51,536 bases of DNA from Enterobacter sp. (GCA_022649305.1 JALCNW010000027.1:1-51536); one strand, 5' to 3'; counted from the first letter of the stretch, positions 8,670 through 20,403 are shown. Notes: generated by a model from the sequence alone, not told the origin. A program made the numbers and translations.

Positions 8670-10043
8670 ATGGAAAAAAATCTCTCTGATGGCGTTCCGC
8701 TACCGCAGCGGTACGGTGCTATAGCCACGATTATCATCGGCATTTCTATGGCCGTTCTCGATGGTGCAATCGCGAACGTGGCATTACCCACTATCGCTCA
8801 TGATCTTAATGCCTCGCCTGCCAGTTCAATTTGGGTCGTTAACGCCTACCAGATTGCGATTGTGGTGTCCTTGCTATCGTTCTCTTTCCTGGGCGATATG
8901 TTCGGATATCGCCGCGTTTATCAGTGTGGCCTGGTTGTCTTCACCATCACTTCGCTTTTTTGCGCGCTCTCAGACTCGCTGTATACCTTGACCTTCGCAC
9001 GTATCGCGCAAGGATTCGGTGGCGCCGCGCTAATGAGCGTGAATACCGCATTGATACGCTTGATCTATCCTCAGAGCCAGCTCGGGCGGGGAATGGGGAT
9101 TAACTCCTTCATCGTCGCGGTGTCATCGGCCGCAGGGCCAACGATCGCCGCTGCGATACTTTCTGTAGCCTCCTGGCAATGGCTGTTTTTAATCAACGTA
9201 CCGCTGGGCATTGTTGCCCTCCTTTTTGCAATGCGCTTTCTTCCGGCAAACGGGGCAAAAAACACCATGCCCCGCTTCGATTTGCCAAGCGCCATCATGA
9301 ATGCTCTGACCTTTGGTCTGCTGATCACGGCGCTAAGTGGGTTCGCCCAGGGCCAGTCGCTGACGCTAATCGGTGCTGAGATTGTCGCCATGCTGGTAAT
9401 TGGATTCTTTTTTGTACGTCGTCAACTGGCGCTACCGGTGCCTTTGCTGCCTGTAGACCTCCTGCGTATCCCGTTGTTTTCACTGTCGATTGGCACTTCA
9501 ATCTGTTCATTCTGCGCACAGATGCTTGCTTTAGTGTCACTGCCCTTCTTTTTACAAAGCGTGATTGGTCGTACAGAAGTAGAGACGGGGCTACTGCTGA
9601 CACCGTGGCCGCTGGCAACCATGGTGATGGCTCCGCTGGCGGGCTATCTTATCGAACGAGTACACGCAGGGCTGCTGGGAGCATTGGGGTTAGCGGTCAT
9701 GGCAACCGGTCTTTTTGCACTTGCGATGCTGCCTGCGACGCCAACGGATATGGACATTATCTGGAGAATGGTGCTGTGCGGTGCCGGTTTTGGTCTGTTC
9801 CAGTCACCAAACAACCACACTATTATGTCTGCGGCCCCTCGCCATCGCAGCGGGGGCGCTAGCGGAATGTTGGGCACAGCAAGACTGCTGGGACAAAGCT
9901 CAGGGGCGGCGCTGGTCGCGTTGATGTTTAATCTGTCAGGCACTAATGGCACCCACATTGCCCTGTTAACCGCCGGTATCCTTGCCACTCTGGCCGCCGT
10001 CATCAGTGGGCTACGCGTGACACAACCACGTTCGCAAGCATAA
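8670..10043 (+). CDS. yebQ: MFS transporter YebQ (DHA2 family)
   Basis: This is a proton-coupled efflux protein of the DHA2 (14-span) major facilitator group, 457 residues long, the same length as E. coli YebQ. Helix 1 carries the family 'AVLDGAIANVALPTIA' motif near residue 28, and motif A appears as 'GDMFGYRR' near residue 75. Its substrate is not known. It is divergent from kdgR across a 178-base gap and could share control with it, but I see no clear KdgR operator. A terminator for the opposing htpX gene overlaps its stop. Confidence 0.93.
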   Translation: MEKNLSDGVPLPQRYGAIATIIIGISMAVLDGAIANVALPTIAHDLNASPASSIWVVNAYQIAIVVSLLSFSFLGDMFGYRRVYQCGLVVFTITSLFCALSDSLYTLTFARIAQGFGGAALMSVNTALIRLIYPQSQLGRGMGINSFIVAVSSAAGPTIAAAILSVASWQWLFLINVPLGIVALLFAMRFLPANGAKNTMPRFDLPSAIMNALTFGLLITALSGFAQGQSLTLIGAEIVAMLVIGFFFVRRQLALPVPLLPVDLLRIPLFSLSIGTSICSFCAQMLALVSLPFFLQSVIGRTEVETGLLLTPWPLATMVMAPLAGYLIERVHAGLLGALGLAVMATGLFALAMLPATPTDMDIIWRMVLCGAGFGLFQSPNNHTIMSAAPRHRSGGASGMLGTARLLGQSSGAALVALMFNLSGTNGTHIALLTAGILATLAAVISGLRVTQPRSQA

Positions 10044-10078
10044 AAAAAGGCCGGGAAGCGATAACACCTTTCCCGGCC
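10042..10078 (-). terminator. Terminator of htpX
   Basis: A GGCCGGGAA/TTCCCGGCC stem is followed on the minus strand by seven T residues, directly after htpX. It may also slow transcription from yebQ. Confidence 0.85.
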
Positions 10079-10098
10079 AGTTTTCAGTGAAGCGGTAC

Positions 10099-10980
10099 TT
10101 ACTTGATATATGCCCCGGTACGCAGCGCTTCGATACGCTTGTCGAGCGGTGGGTGGGTCATAAACATCTCACTCAACGACTTCGATTTACCGTTGATGCA
10201 AAATGCCATCATGCTAGTGGCTTCCTGCGGCTCATAGCTGGTTTTCAGACGCTGCAGTGCAGCAATCATCTTCTCACGACCCACCAGTTTTGCAGAACCG
10301 GCATCGGCATGGAATTCGCGGTGACGAGAGAACCACATGGTGATAATACTCGCCAGAATCCCGAAGACCAGTTCAAGCACCATGGCCACCACAAAGTAAA
10401 TCATCGGGTTACCGTTGCTACTTTCACCTTCATCACGGTTACCGCCCATAAAGCCAGCGGCAATTTGCGCCAGGATGCGTGAGATAAAGATAACGAAGGT
10501 GTTCACCACGCCCTGAATCAGCGTCATGGTTACCATATCACCGTTAGCAATATGGCTGATTTCATGCGCGATAACCGCTTCAGCTTCATCACGGCTCATG
10601 TTTTGCAGCAAACCTGTGCTGACCGCAACCAGCGACGCATCTCGACGCGCACCTGTTGCAAAGGCGTTGATATCCGGCGCGTGATAAATCGCAACCTGCG
10701 GCATAGCAATGCCCGCCTGGCGCGACTGCTGCGCGACCGTATTCATCAACCACTTTTCCATATCGTTACGCGGCTGCTCGATAACTTCACCGCCTACGGA
10801 TTTCAGCGCCATCCACTTCGACATCAACAACGAGATGAAGGAACCACCAAAACCAAACAGCAGCGCCATAATCAGCAGGCCTTGAACGCTACTTGATTGA
10901 ATTCCCGTCAGGCTTAGCACAAGCCCGAAAACCACCATAACCGCCAGGTTGGTGAGCAGGAAGAGCGCGATTCGCATCAT
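10099..10980 (-). CDS. htpX: Membrane zinc protease HtpX
   Basis: HtpX is an inner-membrane M48 metalloprotease that degrades misfolded membrane proteins together with FtsH. The 293-residue protein has the family length, two N-terminal membrane helices (about residues 4-25 and 33-53), the zinc site HEISH in '[13 protein letters not shown]' near residue 140, a second hydrophobic pair at about residues 155-215, and the third ligand region 'EFHADAGSA'. It starts MMRIALF as in E. coli. In E. coli it is induced by the Cpx envelope stress response; I have not identified a CpxR box here. Confidence 0.97.
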   Translation of the reverse strand: MMRIALFLLTNLAVMVVFGLVLSLTGIQSSSVQGLLIMALLFGFGGSFISLLMSKWMALKSVGGEVIEQPRNDMEKWLMNTVAQQSRQAGIAMPQVAIYHAPDINAFATGARRDASLVAVSTGLLQNMSRDEAEAVIAHEISHIANGDMVTMTLIQGVVNTFVIFISRILAQIAAGFMGGNRDEGESSNGNPMIYFVVAMVLELVFGILASIITMWFSRHREFHADAGSAKLVGREKMIAALQRLKTSYEPQEATSMMAFCINGKSKSLSEMFMTHPPLDKRIEALRTGAYIK

Positions 10981-11134
10981 AATTTTCTTTTAACCTCTGT
11001 TGAACAAAACGCACTATGCGATTACCCACATCGTATGGGTATTGTGGCCATTTTCAAGGATTCGACATGCGTAAGTCACCAGAAAGACACAACTTTACAT
11101 TGTTTAATGGCTTACTTACGGGAGGATGCAGAAC

Positions 11135-11167
11135 TAAAAAAAACAGGCACAATTTCTTGTGCCTGTT
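11135..11167 (-). terminator. Terminator of prc
   Basis: AACAGGCACAA pairs with TTGTGCCTGTT, and a run of eight T residues follows on the minus strand, 6 bases after the prc stop. Confidence 0.92.
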
Positions 11168-11172
11168 CAGGT

Positions 11173-13221
11173 CTATTTTGCCGGAGCCGGCTGCGTTGCA
11201 GGTTTGTCTTTTTCCTGCTTAGCCAGGTCGAGAGCGATGTGTACCGTCTCGTCCAGATAAGGATCTGGCTCCTGGTAATCTTTCGGCAGATCGTCCAGTT
11301 TCTTCAGCAACGGCTTACGTTCGCGTTTGAAGCGGTCGTTGATGCGCGCCAGTCGGGTTGCGTCATCTTCCGCGTTCTCTTTCTCACGCTGATCGAAGTT
11401 AAGCGAAACGATATTCCTTTTCTCTTTCAGGGCATTGAACCGCGCAATGTCCTTCATGATGTACTGGAATTCCGGATCTTTCGCGATACGTTCGTTATGA
11501 AGTTTCAGCAGTGAAGGACCAAACTGAGTCATATCGCCAGACTTCACGAAGGTGGCAGCGTTGATGCTATCCCACGGCAACGCGTTGTCTTCGAATTTCT
11601 CGCCAGTTTCCGTCTCTTCAGTGCCGGTTGGCATCATAATATCCGGGGTCACGCCTTTACGTTGGGTACTGCCGCCATTCACACGATAAAACTTCTGAAT
11701 GGTGTATTGCACAGAACCCAGAGCGGGCCATTCAGGGCGCAGCATTTGGTCGTAAATGCGGTTCAGCGATCGATACTGCTGAACGGTACCTTTACCGAAC
11801 GTTGGCTCGCCAACAATCAGCGCGCGGCCATAATCCTGCATCGCAGCGGCAAAGATTTCAGAAGCCGAGGCGCTGAAACGGTCAACCAATACGACCAACG
11901 GGCCTTTGTAGTAAACCACGCCATCGGTATCGGCATCTTCACGCACTTTACCGTTGTTATCACGCACCTGAACAACTGGACCTGATGGGATAAACAGCCC
12001 GGAAAGCGATACCGCTTCCGTCAATGCACCACCACCGTTGGTACGCAGATCGATAATCACGCTGCTGACGTTTTGCTTTTCAAGCTTCTGCAGTTGTACT
12101 TTGACATCGTCCGTCAAACCAACGTAGAAACCTGGGATATCAAGAACGCCGACTTTCTCTTTGCCGACCGTTTTCACGGTCATCTTCACGGCGCGGTCTT
12201 CTAGACGAATACGCTCGCGGGTCAGGGTCACGATACGGGTTTTAGTACCTTTACCCGCCGGCAGTATCTCAAGGCGAACCTTGCTGCCCTTTGGACCTTT
12301 GATCAACGCAACGACATCGTCAAGACGCCAGCCGATCACATCGACCATACTCTGGCCCGTCTGACCAACGCCAACAATACGGTCACCGACGCTAATCGCT
12401 TTGCTTTTCGAGGCCGGGCCGCCTGCTACCATGGAGTTGATGACCGTGTAGTCTTCGTCCATTTGTAACACCGCGCCAATACCTTCCAGAGACAGGCTCA
12501 TTTCAGTATTAAACTGTTCGGTATTACGAGGGGAAAGGTAGTTGGTGTGCGGATCGATTTCGTGAGCAAATGCGGTCATGGCCAGCGAGAAAACATCTTC
12601 ACTGTTGGTCTGAGCCAGGCGGCGGATCGCCGATTTGTAACGACGAGTTAGGGTTTCGCGGATCTCTTGCTCAGTTTTTCCGGTGAGCTTTAGGCTGAGC
12701 TCATCGAATTTAACTTTGCTGTCCCACAGTGCGTTAAGCTCGGCTTCATCTTTCGGCCAGGGCGCTTTGCTGCGATCCAGATTAAAGTTGTCAGTGCCGG
12801 TGAAGTCCATTGGACGTTCCAGCACTTTCAGCGCGTATTGATAACGTTCAAAACGGCGCTTCTGCGATTCATTATATAAGTCGTAGAACAGATCCAGCTT
12901 ACCGCTGCGCAGCTCGTCACCGACTTCGGTTTTACGTTTTGCAAACTGTTCAATATCGCTCGCTAACAGCACGTTGTGACTGTAATCAAGCAAATTCAGG
13001 TAGCGATCGAAGATTTTGGCCGAAAAGGCCTGATCGAGATCGAACTGACGATAGTGGGAACGCGTGAAGCGCGATGTTACGCGCTCACTGACCGTCGCGT
13101 GCTGAGTCTCTTCCTTTAACACCGGAATTTGATCGGCACGCGTAATATCGTCCACAGCGAAAGCGTGGCCTGTTATGGCAAACAGGCCAGCCAGCGCGGT
13201 GATCTTAAAAAGAGTGTTCAT
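11173..13221 (-). CDS. prc: Carboxy-terminal (tail-specific) protease Prc
   Basis: Prc (Tsp) is a periplasmic serine protease that trims FtsI and degrades SsrA-tagged proteins and the endopeptidase MepS with NlpI. The 682-residue form starts at MNTLFKITALAG with a signal peptide cut after about residue 22 (AFA). A PDZ domain lies near residues 240-320, and the catalytic Ser/Lys pair lies in 'RFSASASEIFAAA' and 'EPTFGKGTVQQ'. The start at 13221 is chosen by homology and a GGAGG 11 bases upstream; an earlier start at 13269 would overlap proQ. It follows proQ by 19 bases and is probably co-transcribed with it. Confidence 0.97.
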   Translation of the reverse strand: MNTLFKITALAGLFAITGHAFAVDDITRADQIPVLKEETQHATVSERVTSRFTRSHYRQFDLDQAFSAKIFDRYLNLLDYSHNVLLASDIEQFAKRKTEVGDELRSGKLDLFYDLYNESQKRRFERYQYALKVLERPMDFTGTDNFNLDRSKAPWPKDEAELNALWDSKVKFDELSLKLTGKTEQEIRETLTRRYKSAIRRLAQTNSEDVFSLAMTAFAHEIDPHTNYLSPRNTEQFNTEMSLSLEGIGAVLQMDEDYTVINSMVAGGPASKSKAISVGDRIVGVGQTGQSMVDVIGWRLDDVVALIKGPKGSKVRLEILPAGKGTKTRIVTLTRERIRLEDRAVKMTVKTVGKEKVGVLDIPGFYVGLTDDVKVQLQKLEKQNVSSVIIDLRTNGGGALTEAVSLSGLFIPSGPVVQVRDNNGKVREDADTDGVVYYKGPLVVLVDRFSASASEIFAAAMQDYGRALIVGEPTFGKGTVQQYRSLNRIYDQMLRPEWPALGSVQYTIQKFYRVNGGSTQRKGVTPDIMMPTGTEETETGEKFEDNALPWDSINAATFVKSGDMTQFGPSLLKLHNERIAKDPEFQYIMKDIARFNALKEKRNIVSLNFDQREKENAEDDATRLARINDRFKRERKPLLKKLDDLPKDYQEPDPYLDETVHIALDLAKQEKDKPATQPAPAK

Positions 13222-13240
13222 GCCAGACTTGGCCTCCGTT

Positions 13241-13927
13241 TCAGAACACCAAGTGTTCTGCGCGTACAATCATTGACATACCAGAAGTCAGCTGCACACG
13301 AACGCCATCTTTGGTGATTTCGAGTACGGTGGCGTCCATCGCATTGTTACCCGCTTTCACCTTCAGAGCCTGACCTACGCTTAACGCGTTAATGTCAGAA
13401 ACCGGAGTGTGGCGTTGTTCTTCGCGAGGCGCACGCTGTGCTTTAGCGGCTGGTTTATCAGCACGTGGTTTACGCTCGCTATTCTCCGCGCGACGTGGCG
13501 CAGGACGAGGTTTACGTTCACGGCGAGGCGTTTCTTCCTGACCGTTTGCTGCCGCCGCTTCGCGTTTTTTCGCTTGCTGCTCGGCACGCTGCGCCTGAAC
13601 GCGCGCTTTGGCTTCTTCAAGCTGCTTACGAGCATGCTCAACGTGCTGCTCGTCTAGCTCACCGCAAGGGTTGCCGTCGAGATCGACACGCGATGCGCCA
13701 GCTTTGATACCGTAAAGGTAACGCCAGCTTGAAGTATAAAGACGTAAGGCAGAACGGAGCTGAGTTTTGCTGAGATTCATCTCACCTTCAACACGCGCCA
13801 CCAAATCCTGAAAAATACCGACTTTCAGGGGACGAGCTTCGCCTTCAGCACTAAAGCACTGTGGGAAACGCTCGGCCAGAAATGCGATGACTTCTTTACT
13901 GCTATTCAACTTAGGTTGATTTTCCAT
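13241..13927 (-). CDS. proQ: RNA chaperone ProQ
   Basis: ProQ is a global RNA-binding protein that recognises small RNAs and mRNA 3' ends; it was first known for its effect on the osmoprotectant transporter ProP. The 228-residue protein has a FinO-like RNA-binding domain (residues about 1-115, with 'LAERFPQCF' and '[14 protein letters not shown]'), a Lys/Arg/Ala/Pro-rich linker (115-175) and a C-terminal Tudor-like domain (180-228). The linker is a few residues shorter than in E. coli (232). It is the first gene of the proQ-prc pair. Confidence 0.97.
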   Translation of the reverse strand: MENQPKLNSSKEVIAFLAERFPQCFSAEGEARPLKVGIFQDLVARVEGEMNLSKTQLRSALRLYTSSWRYLYGIKAGASRVDLDGNPCGELDEQHVEHARKQLEEAKARVQAQRAEQQAKKREAAAANGQEETPRRERKPRPAPRRAENSERKPRADKPAAKAQRAPREEQRHTPVSDINALSVGQALKVKAGNNAMDATVLEITKDGVRVQLTSGMSMIVRAEHLVF

Positions 13928-14024
13928 GAAATTTCCTGATTACAACGGACGTTGCCAACTAGCCGCAGGCATGAACAGGCGACATTATAATGACGCTATC
14001 AGTAAATGCTACGTTATCCGTTGA

Positions 14025-14522
14025 TTATCCTGCGACGCTCGCAAAGAATTTTTGATAATCGGTTGCGATTAATACGTTTTCCAGATGAGCGACCAGCTCA
14101 CGAAGCCCCTGCTCATCTTCATCGCTAAAGCGACCAAACACGGTGCTGTCGATATCCAGAACGCCAATAATCTGATTTTTAACCACCAGCGGCAGAACAA
14201 TTTCAGAATTACTTGCCGAGTCACACGCAATGTGGCCATCAAAAGCGTGAACATCTTCAACGCGTTGAACCTGGTTTTGAGCCACTGCAGTACCACATAC
14301 GCCACGGCCTACGGGAATTCGCACACAGGCAAGCTTGCCCTGGAACGGTCCGAGCACCAGCGTTTCACCTTCCAGCAGGTAGAAACCAGCCCAGTTCACA
14401 TCAGACAGGCGTTCAAACAGCAGCGCGCTGGTATTGGCCAGCGTGGCTAAAAAGCTGGTTTCCCCTGTCATTAATGCCTGGAAATCGCGGTTCAAATCCG
14501 CGTAGAATTCTGTTTTGTTCAT
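14025..14522 (-). CDS. msrC: Free methionine-(R)-sulfoxide reductase
   Basis: MsrC (YebR) reduces free methionine-(R)-sulfoxide in the cytoplasm. The 165-residue GAF-domain protein keeps the conserved cysteines in the segments 'GKLACVRIPVGRGVCGTAV' (residues about 80-98) and 'DGHIACDSASNSEIVLPL' (115-132). It ends in the usual 'IATDYQKFF' segment. It is divergent from yebS and 98 bases upstream of proQ on the same strand. Confidence 0.95.
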   Translation of the reverse strand: MNKTEFYADLNRDFQALMTGETSFLATLANTSALLFERLSDVNWAGFYLLEGETLVLGPFQGKLACVRIPVGRGVCGTAVAQNQVQRVEDVHAFDGHIACDSASNSEIVLPLVVKNQIIGVLDIDSTVFGRFSDEDEQGLRELVAHLENVLIATDYQKFFASVAG

Positions 14523-14654
14523 TATTCAATCACTTGGTTGTCTTACAAAAAAATAGAGCATAGCCTATTAAAATAAACATTAAATGCGCTCATTCTCAAG
14601 ATGAATCCTGATATGAGTTAATATAACGTTAATTAATCCTTTTATGCGCGACTG

Positions 14655-15938
14655 ATGGCACTCAAAAATCCCAAAATCACACCGGCTAAAAAGATCACTG
14701 TCCATTCGGTCAGCGATGCGCTACCTCGTGCACATTATCAGCGTTGCCCACAGTGCGATACGCTTTTTATGTTGCCGAAGATGAAATCGCACCAGAGCGC
14801 GTACTGCCCTCGTTGCGACGCAAAAATTCGCGACGGACGAGACTGGTCCTTAACCCGTTTGGCGGCCATGGCCGTGACCATGATACTCCTCATGCCTTTC
14901 GCGTGGAGCGAGCCGTTGCTTAAGCTCTATCTGCTGGGGGTGCGTATTGATGCCAACCTTTTGCAGGGCATCTGGCAAATGACCCAACAGGGCGATCCAT
15001 TGACCGGAGCAATGGTGCTCTTCTGTACGGTAGGTGCTCCTGTCGTGCTGGTCGCAGCTATCGCCTATCTGTGGTTTGGTAACATTCTGGGCATGAATTT
15101 GCGACCTGTGTTACTGATGCTGGAGAAGCTTAAAGAGTGGGTGATGCTGGATATCTATCTTGTGGGCATCGGGGTGGCGTCGATAAAAGTACAGGACTAT
15201 GCCTTTTTGCAGCCGGGCGTCGGTCTGTTCGCGTTTATCGCGCTGGTATTACTTAGCATCCTGACGCTGATTCATCTTAACGTTGAGCAGCTGTGGGAGC
15301 GTTTTTATCCGCAGCGCCCGGCCACGCGCCCCGACCCGAATTTGCGTGCCTGCCTGGGATGCCATTTCACCGGACTGCCCGATGAGCGTGGCCGCTGCCC
15401 GCGCTGCCATATCCCTTTGCGCTTGAGGCGCAATAATAGTCTGCAAAAATGTTGGGCCGCGCTGATTGCGTCGATGGTGCTGCTCTTCCCCGCTAATTTA
15501 CTGCCGATTTCGGTTATTTATGTCAACGGGGCGAGGCAGGAAGATACGATTATGTCCGGTATTGTTTCCCTGGCGCACAGTAATTTCGCCGTTGCCGGAG
15601 TGGTTTTTGTTGCCAGTATTTTGGTGCCTTTTACGAAAGTCATCGTGATGTTTACCTTGCTGATTAGCATTCAGTTTAAATGTGAGCAAGGTTTACGCGC
15701 ACGCATTCTGTTGCTGCGCTTTGTGACCTGGATTGGCCGCTGGTCAATGTTGGATTTGTTTGTTATTTCGTTGATGATGTCGCTGATAAATCGCGACCAG
15801 TTACTCGCTTTTACAATGGGACCCGCGGCTTTTTATTTCGGCTCTGCGGTGATATTGACTATTCTTGCAGTGGAATGGCTGGATAGCCGCTTACTTTGGG
15901 ATGCACATGAGTCAGGAAACGCCCGCTTCGCCGACTGA
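14655..15938 (+). CDS. letA: Lipid transport membrane protein LetA (YebS, PqiA family)
   Basis: LetA is an inner-membrane protein that works with LetB to move lipids between the membranes. The 427-residue protein consists of two PqiA-type halves, each starting with a zinc-ribbon pair: 'CPQCDTLF' then 'CPRCD' near residues 33-56, and 'CLGCHFTG' then 'CPRCH' near residues 234-256. About eight membrane helices follow in two groups. The last 32 bases overlap the start of letB, which indicates translational coupling. The ATG at 14655 gives the family length. Confidence 0.95.
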   Translation: MALKNPKITPAKKITVHSVSDALPRAHYQRCPQCDTLFMLPKMKSHQSAYCPRCDAKIRDGRDWSLTRLAAMAVTMILLMPFAWSEPLLKLYLLGVRIDANLLQGIWQMTQQGDPLTGAMVLFCTVGAPVVLVAAIAYLWFGNILGMNLRPVLLMLEKLKEWVMLDIYLVGIGVASIKVQDYAFLQPGVGLFAFIALVLLSILTLIHLNVEQLWERFYPQRPATRPDPNLRACLGCHFTGLPDERGRCPRCHIPLRLRRNNSLQKCWAALIASMVLLFPANLLPISVIYVNGARQEDTIMSGIVSLAHSNFAVAGVVFVASILVPFTKVIVMFTLLISIQFKCEQGLRARILLLRFVTWIGRWSMLDLFVISLMMSLINRDQLLAFTMGPAAFYFGSAVILTILAVEWLDSRLLWDAHESGNARFAD

Positions 15939-18540
15939 AGCGAGAATCAAAACTAAACGTCGTATTTCACCATTCTGGTTGCTGCCCGTCATTGCGCTAA
16001 TGATTGCAGGCTGGCTAATCTGGACCAGTTATGAAGATCGCGGCAACACTATCACGATTGATTTCCAGACAGCGGACGGCATTGTTGCCGGGCGCACGCC
16101 TGTTCGTTTTCAGGGCGTCGAGGTGGGAACGGTCCAGGATATCCGACTCGGTAAGGACCTGAATAAAATCCAGGTGAGTGCCAGCATTAAGTCCGATATG
16201 CAGGATGCGTTACGCAGCGAAACGCAGTTCTGGCTGGTCACGCCAAAAGCGTCTCTGGCGGGCGTGTCCGGTCTGGACGCTCTCGTTGGCGGGAACTATA
16301 TCGGCATGATGCCCGGAAAAGGTGAGCCTCAGGAACATTTCACCGCCCTGGATACGCAGCCGAAATACCGGCTCAACAACGGCGATCTGATGATTCATCT
16401 GCATTCGCCCGATTTGGGGTCGCTTAACAGCGGCTCGCTGGTCTATTTCCGCAAGATTCCCGTCGGGCGCGTTTATGACTATGCGATCAATCCCAATAAA
16501 CAGGGCGTAACCATTGACGTTCTGATCGAGCGCCGTTTCACAACGCTTGTGAAAAAAGGCAGCCGTTTCTGGAACGTTTCGGGCGTCGATGCCGACGTAA
16601 GCTTAAGCGGAGCCAAAGTGAAGCTCGAAAGCCTCGCCGCGTTGGTTAACGGCGCGATTGCTTTCGACTCCCCTGAAGGTTCTAAATCAGCCGCCGCTGA
16701 TGACGAGTTTGGTCTGTATGCTGATTTGGCACACAGCCAGCGTGGTGTGATCGTTAAGCTGGTGCTCCCTGATGCGAAAGGCCTGAAAGCAGGCTCGACG
16801 CCGCTGATGTATCAGGGTCTGGAGGTGGGACAGTTAACCAAAATGACCCTCAACCCTGGCGGCTCAGTTACCGGTGAAATGACGGTCGATCCGAGCGTGG
16901 TCGATCTGTTACGCGAAAAGACCCGCATTGAGATGCGCAGTCCTAAGCTGTCGTTGAGCGACGCCAGCATCAGTAGCCTGCTGACGGGCACCACGTTTGA
17001 GCTGATTCCCGGTGAAGGCCAACCCAACAACAATTTTGTGATTGCCCCTGCCGATAAAGCCCTGCTGCAAAAGCCAGGCGTAATGACTCTGACGCTTTAT
17101 GCTCCGGAGAGTTACGGTATTGAAGCCGGTCAGCCGTTAATTTTACACGGTGTTCAGGTCGGTCAGGTGCTGGAGCGCAAACTGACGGAAAAAGGCGTTA
17201 CGTTTTCCGTCGCAGTTGATCCAGTTTACCGAGACCTGGTGCGCGGCGACAGTAAGTTTGTGGTGAACAGCCGTGTGGATATCAAAGTCGGCCTTGATGG
17301 CGTTGAGTTCCTCGGTGCCAGCGCCAGTGAATGGGTGAATGGCGGCATTCGCATCTTGCCAGGCCAAAAGGGAGACATGCGCGAGAACTATCCGCTGTAT
17401 GCCAATCTTGATAAAGCCATTGAAAACAGCATGAGCGATTTACCGACCACCACGCTAACGCTCAGCGCAGATACCCTACCCGACGTTCAGGCTGGCTCTG
17501 TCGTTTTATATCGCAAGTTTCAGGTTGGGGAAGTGATCACCGTGCGCCCGCGTGCCGACGCGTTTGATATTGAATTGCATGTCAAACCGGAATATCGCAA
17601 ATTGCTAACGGCTAACAGCGTGTTCTGGGCCGAGGGAGGGGCAAAAGTTCAGCTTAACGGTAGCGGCTTAACCGTGCAGGCCGCTCCTCTTTCCCGCGCG
17701 CTACGTGGTGCGATTAGCTTCGACAACCTGAGCGGTGCGGGGGCAAATCAGCGTAAAGGTGATAAGCGAATCCTCTATCCGTCCGAAACCGCGGCACGTG
17801 CGGTGGGTGGACAGATAACCCTGCACGCCTTTGATGCAGGCAAGCTGGCCGAAGGAATGCCGATCCGCTATCTGGGGATCGATATTGGGCAGATTCAGAA
17901 ACTGACGTTGATTACCGCGCGCAACGAAGTGCAGGCCACCGCCGTACTTTATCCGGAATATGTGCAGAATTTTGCCCGTACCGGAACGCGATTCTCCGTG
18001 GTGACGCCGCAGATTTCTGCCGCCGGGGTTGAACATCTCGACACCATTTTGCAGCCCTATATCAACGTTGAACCAGGGCGTGGCAATGCCCGCCGCGACT
18101 TTGAGCTTCAGGAAGCCACCATCACCGACTCGCGCTATCTTGACGGGTTGAGTATTGTGGTTGAAGTGCCTGAAGCCGGTTCAATGAGTATTGGTACGCC
18201 AGTATTGTTCCGGGGTCTGGAAGTGGGTACCGTCACCGGCCTGACGTTAGGCACGTTGTCGGATCGCGTGATGGTTGGCCTGAGGATCAGTGAACGCTTC
18301 CAGCATCTGGTGCGTAATAACTCCGTCTTCTGGCTGGCATCAGGTTACTCACTCGACTTCGGTCTGACGGGCGGCGTGGTGAAAACCGGCACCTTTAACC
18401 AGTTCATTCGCGGCGGTATTGCGTTTGCTACGCCACCGGGTACGCCGTTGGCACCGAAAGCGCAGCCTGGCAAACACTTCCTGCTGCTTGAAAGCGAACC
18501 TAAAGAGTGGCGTGAGTGGGGAACTGCGCTGCCACGTTAA
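15907..18540 (+). CDS. letB: Intermembrane lipid transport MCE protein LetB (YebT)
   Basis: LetB is anchored in the inner membrane and forms a hexameric tube of stacked MCE rings that spans the periplasm for lipid transfer. The 877-residue form begins MSQETPAS and equals E. coli YebT in length. One membrane helix lies at about residues 20-40. Seven MCE domains follow, each visible from a repeated 'PV.FRG.EVG.V'-type strand pair, for example near residues 57-65, 310-320 and 760-770. An upstream ATG at 15865 is rejected because it would sit deep inside letA. Confidence 0.96.
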   Translation: MSQETPASPTEARIKTKRRISPFWLLPVIALMIAGWLIWTSYEDRGNTITIDFQTADGIVAGRTPVRFQGVEVGTVQDIRLGKDLNKIQVSASIKSDMQDALRSETQFWLVTPKASLAGVSGLDALVGGNYIGMMPGKGEPQEHFTALDTQPKYRLNNGDLMIHLHSPDLGSLNSGSLVYFRKIPVGRVYDYAINPNKQGVTIDVLIERRFTTLVKKGSRFWNVSGVDADVSLSGAKVKLESLAALVNGAIAFDSPEGSKSAAADDEFGLYADLAHSQRGVIVKLVLPDAKGLKAGSTPLMYQGLEVGQLTKMTLNPGGSVTGEMTVDPSVVDLLREKTRIEMRSPKLSLSDASISSLLTGTTFELIPGEGQPNNNFVIAPADKALLQKPGVMTLTLYAPESYGIEAGQPLILHGVQVGQVLERKLTEKGVTFSVAVDPVYRDLVRGDSKFVVNSRVDIKVGLDGVEFLGASASEWVNGGIRILPGQKGDMRENYPLYANLDKAIENSMSDLPTTTLTLSADTLPDVQAGSVVLYRKFQVGEVITVRPRADAFDIELHVKPEYRKLLTANSVFWAEGGAKVQLNGSGLTVQAAPLSRALRGAISFDNLSGAGANQRKGDKRILYPSETAARAVGGQITLHAFDAGKLAEGMPIRYLGIDIGQIQKLTLITARNEVQATAVLYPEYVQNFARTGTRFSVVTPQISAAGVEHLDTILQPYINVEPGRGNARRDFELQEATITDSRYLDGLSIVVEVPEAGSMSIGTPVLFRGLEVGTVTGLTLGTLSDRVMVGLRISERFQHLVRNNSVFWLASGYSLDFGLTGGVVKTGTFNQFIRGGIAFATPPGTPLAPKAQPGKHFLLLESEPKEWREWGTALPR

Positions 18541-18546
18541 TCGGTG

Positions 18547-18572
18547 GGCTCCGGTGCCAATGCACCGGAGCC
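18547..18572. terminator. Hairpin after yebT
   Basis: A perfect 11-base stem, GGCTCCGGTGC with GCACCGGAGCC around a four-base loop, follows the letB stop by 6 bases. Only three T residues follow, so it may be a weak terminator or an mRNA end stabiliser. Confidence 0.6.
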
Positions 18573-18616
18573 TTTGTGGTACACTGCGCCCCTGAATGAT
18601 TCCCTGTGGTGTGCTC

Positions 18617-20062
18617 GTGGCTCAAAACTCCGTATTTCTTCCTGATGAATTCCTGGCGCAAATGCGCGAGGCTCTTCCTGCTCATCTCTCCTTCGATGCA
18701 TTTATTGATGCCTGTCAGCGCCCTTTGCGCCGCAGCATTCGTATCAATACGTTAAAAATTAGCGTTGAGGATTTTCTGCAACTGGTATCGCCTTACCGTT
18801 GGCAACTGACGCCAGTGCCGTGGTGCAAAGAAGGTTTTTGGATCGAGCGTGAAGATGAAGAAGCGTTACCTCTGGGAAGCACGGCTGAGCATTTAAGCGG
18901 CTTATTTTACATTCAGGAAGCCAGCTCAATGCTGCCTGTCGCTGCGCTGTTTGCCGATAACAATCAACCTTTACGCGTTATGGATGTGGCCGCGGCGCCA
19001 GGTTCCAAAACGACGCAAATTGCTGCCCGAATGCAAAATCGCGGTGCAATACTGGCGAACGAGTATTCCGCCAGTCGTGTGAAGGTGCTGCACGCTAATA
19101 TCAGCCGATGCGGGATTGATAACGTCGCGCTGACGCATTTTGATGGCCGGGTGTTTGGCGCAGCGCTGCCTGAATCCTTTGATGCTATTTTGCTGGACGC
19201 CCCCTGCTCCGGCGAAGGCGTAGTTCGTAAAGATCCTGACGCCTTAAAAAACTGGTCCGTGGCAAGCAATCTTGATATTGCCGCCACCCAGCGGGAACTG
19301 ATTAACAGCGCCTTTCACGCGCTACGTCCCGGCGGCACGCTGGTGTATTCCACCTGCACTCTTAATCGTGACGAAAACGAGGCGGTCTGCCTGTGGCTTA
19401 AAGAGCAATATCCGGACGCTGTTGAAATCTTGCCCTTAGGCTCACTTTTTGAATCGGCAAAAGAGGCGCTAACGCCTGAAGGCTTCCTGCACGTGTTCCC
19501 GCAGATTTTCGATTGTGAAGGATTTTTTGTCGCGCACCTGCGTAAAACCACCGCGATCACGCCACTCCCTGCACCCAATTTCAAAGTAGGTAATTTTCCA
19601 TTCACCCCAATGAAAACGCGCGAAAGCGCACAAATTGCCGCCGCCGCGCAACAGGTTGGCCTGCGCTGGGATGAGCATCAGCGCCTCTGGCAGCGAGACA
19701 AAGAGGTGTGGCTTTTCCCGACAGAAATCGAGCCGCTGATTGGTAAAGTACGATTTTCACGTATCGGCATTCGTCTTGCTGAAGTGCATAACAAAGGTTA
19801 TCGCTGGCAGCACGAAGCCGTTATTGCGCTGGCAAAGGGTGAAAATACCTTTGCCCTAACGCACAAAGAAGCCGAAGAATGGTATCGCGGACGCGATATT
19901 TATCCGGACAGCTCGCCTGAGCGTGACGAAGTCATTGTGACCTATCAGGGCTTTGCGCTGGGGCTGGCAAAAAAGGTCGGTTCAAGACTAAAAAACAGTT
20001 ACCCGCGTGAGCTGGTTCGCGATGGGCGATTATTCACCGGTAGCGAAAGCGACGAACACTAA
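18617..20062 (+). CDS. rsmF: 16S rRNA (cytosine1407-C5)-methyltransferase
   Basis: RsmF (YebU) methylates C1407 in 16S rRNA using SAM. The 481-residue protein has a RsmB-type catalytic domain: SAM motif '[17 protein letters not shown]' near residue 115, motif IV 'DAPCSGEG' near residue 194 and the nucleophile motif 'STCTLN' near residue 246. A C-terminal domain resembling PUA follows. The GTG at 18617 (VAQNSVFLP) is chosen by alignment with E. coli; the upstream ATG at 18596 would add seven residues. The ribosome binding site is weak for either choice. Confidence 0.95.
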   Translation: MAQNSVFLPDEFLAQMREALPAHLSFDAFIDACQRPLRRSIRINTLKISVEDFLQLVSPYRWQLTPVPWCKEGFWIEREDEEALPLGSTAEHLSGLFYIQEASSMLPVAALFADNNQPLRVMDVAAAPGSKTTQIAARMQNRGAILANEYSASRVKVLHANISRCGIDNVALTHFDGRVFGAALPESFDAILLDAPCSGEGVVRKDPDALKNWSVASNLDIAATQRELINSAFHALRPGGTLVYSTCTLNRDENEAVCLWLKEQYPDAVEILPLGSLFESAKEALTPEGFLHVFPQIFDCEGFFVAHLRKTTAITPLPAPNFKVGNFPFTPMKTRESAQIAAAAQQVGLRWDEHQRLWQRDKEVWLFPTEIEPLIGKVRFSRIGIRLAEVHNKGYRWQHEAVIALAKGENTFALTHKEAEEWYRGRDIYPDSSPERDEVIVTYQGFALGLAKKVGSRLKNSYPRELVRDGRLFTGSESDEH

Positions 20063-20163
20063 ATCGCACGTTTTAACTGGCGCTTTTGCTCTCCTGAACT
20101 ACGCTGAAAAATGGGCGATCATACTGGTCGTACCAGATTTTAAGCCATTTTCCGGAGAGCATT

Positions 20164-20403
20164 ATGACGAAAACCAGCGTGCGTATTGGCGCTTTTGAGA
20201 TCGACGATGCTGAATTGCGCGGCGATACTCAAGGCGATCGAACGTTAACCATCCCCTGTAAATCCGACCCGGATTTATGTATGCAGCTAGACGCTTGGGA
20301 TGCTGACACCAGTATTCCAGCCATTCTTGATGGTGAACATTCCGTACTATACCGTGAGCATTACGATCAGAAGTCCGATGCCTGGGTCATGCGTCTTGCC
20401 TGA
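20164..20403 (+). CDS. yebV: YebV family protein
   Basis: This 79-residue acidic, soluble protein matches YebV almost throughout, including 'VRIGAFEIDD' at the start and 'DRTLTIPCKSDPDLCMQLDAWDA' in the middle. Its function is unknown. GGAGAG lies before the ATG. It is followed by a strong terminator. In E. coli yebV has been linked to stress-phase expression, which cannot be judged here. Confidence 0.93.
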   Translation: MTKTSVRIGAFEIDDAELRGDTQGDRTLTIPCKSDPDLCMQLDAWDADTSIPAILDGEHSVLYREHYDQKSDAWVMRLA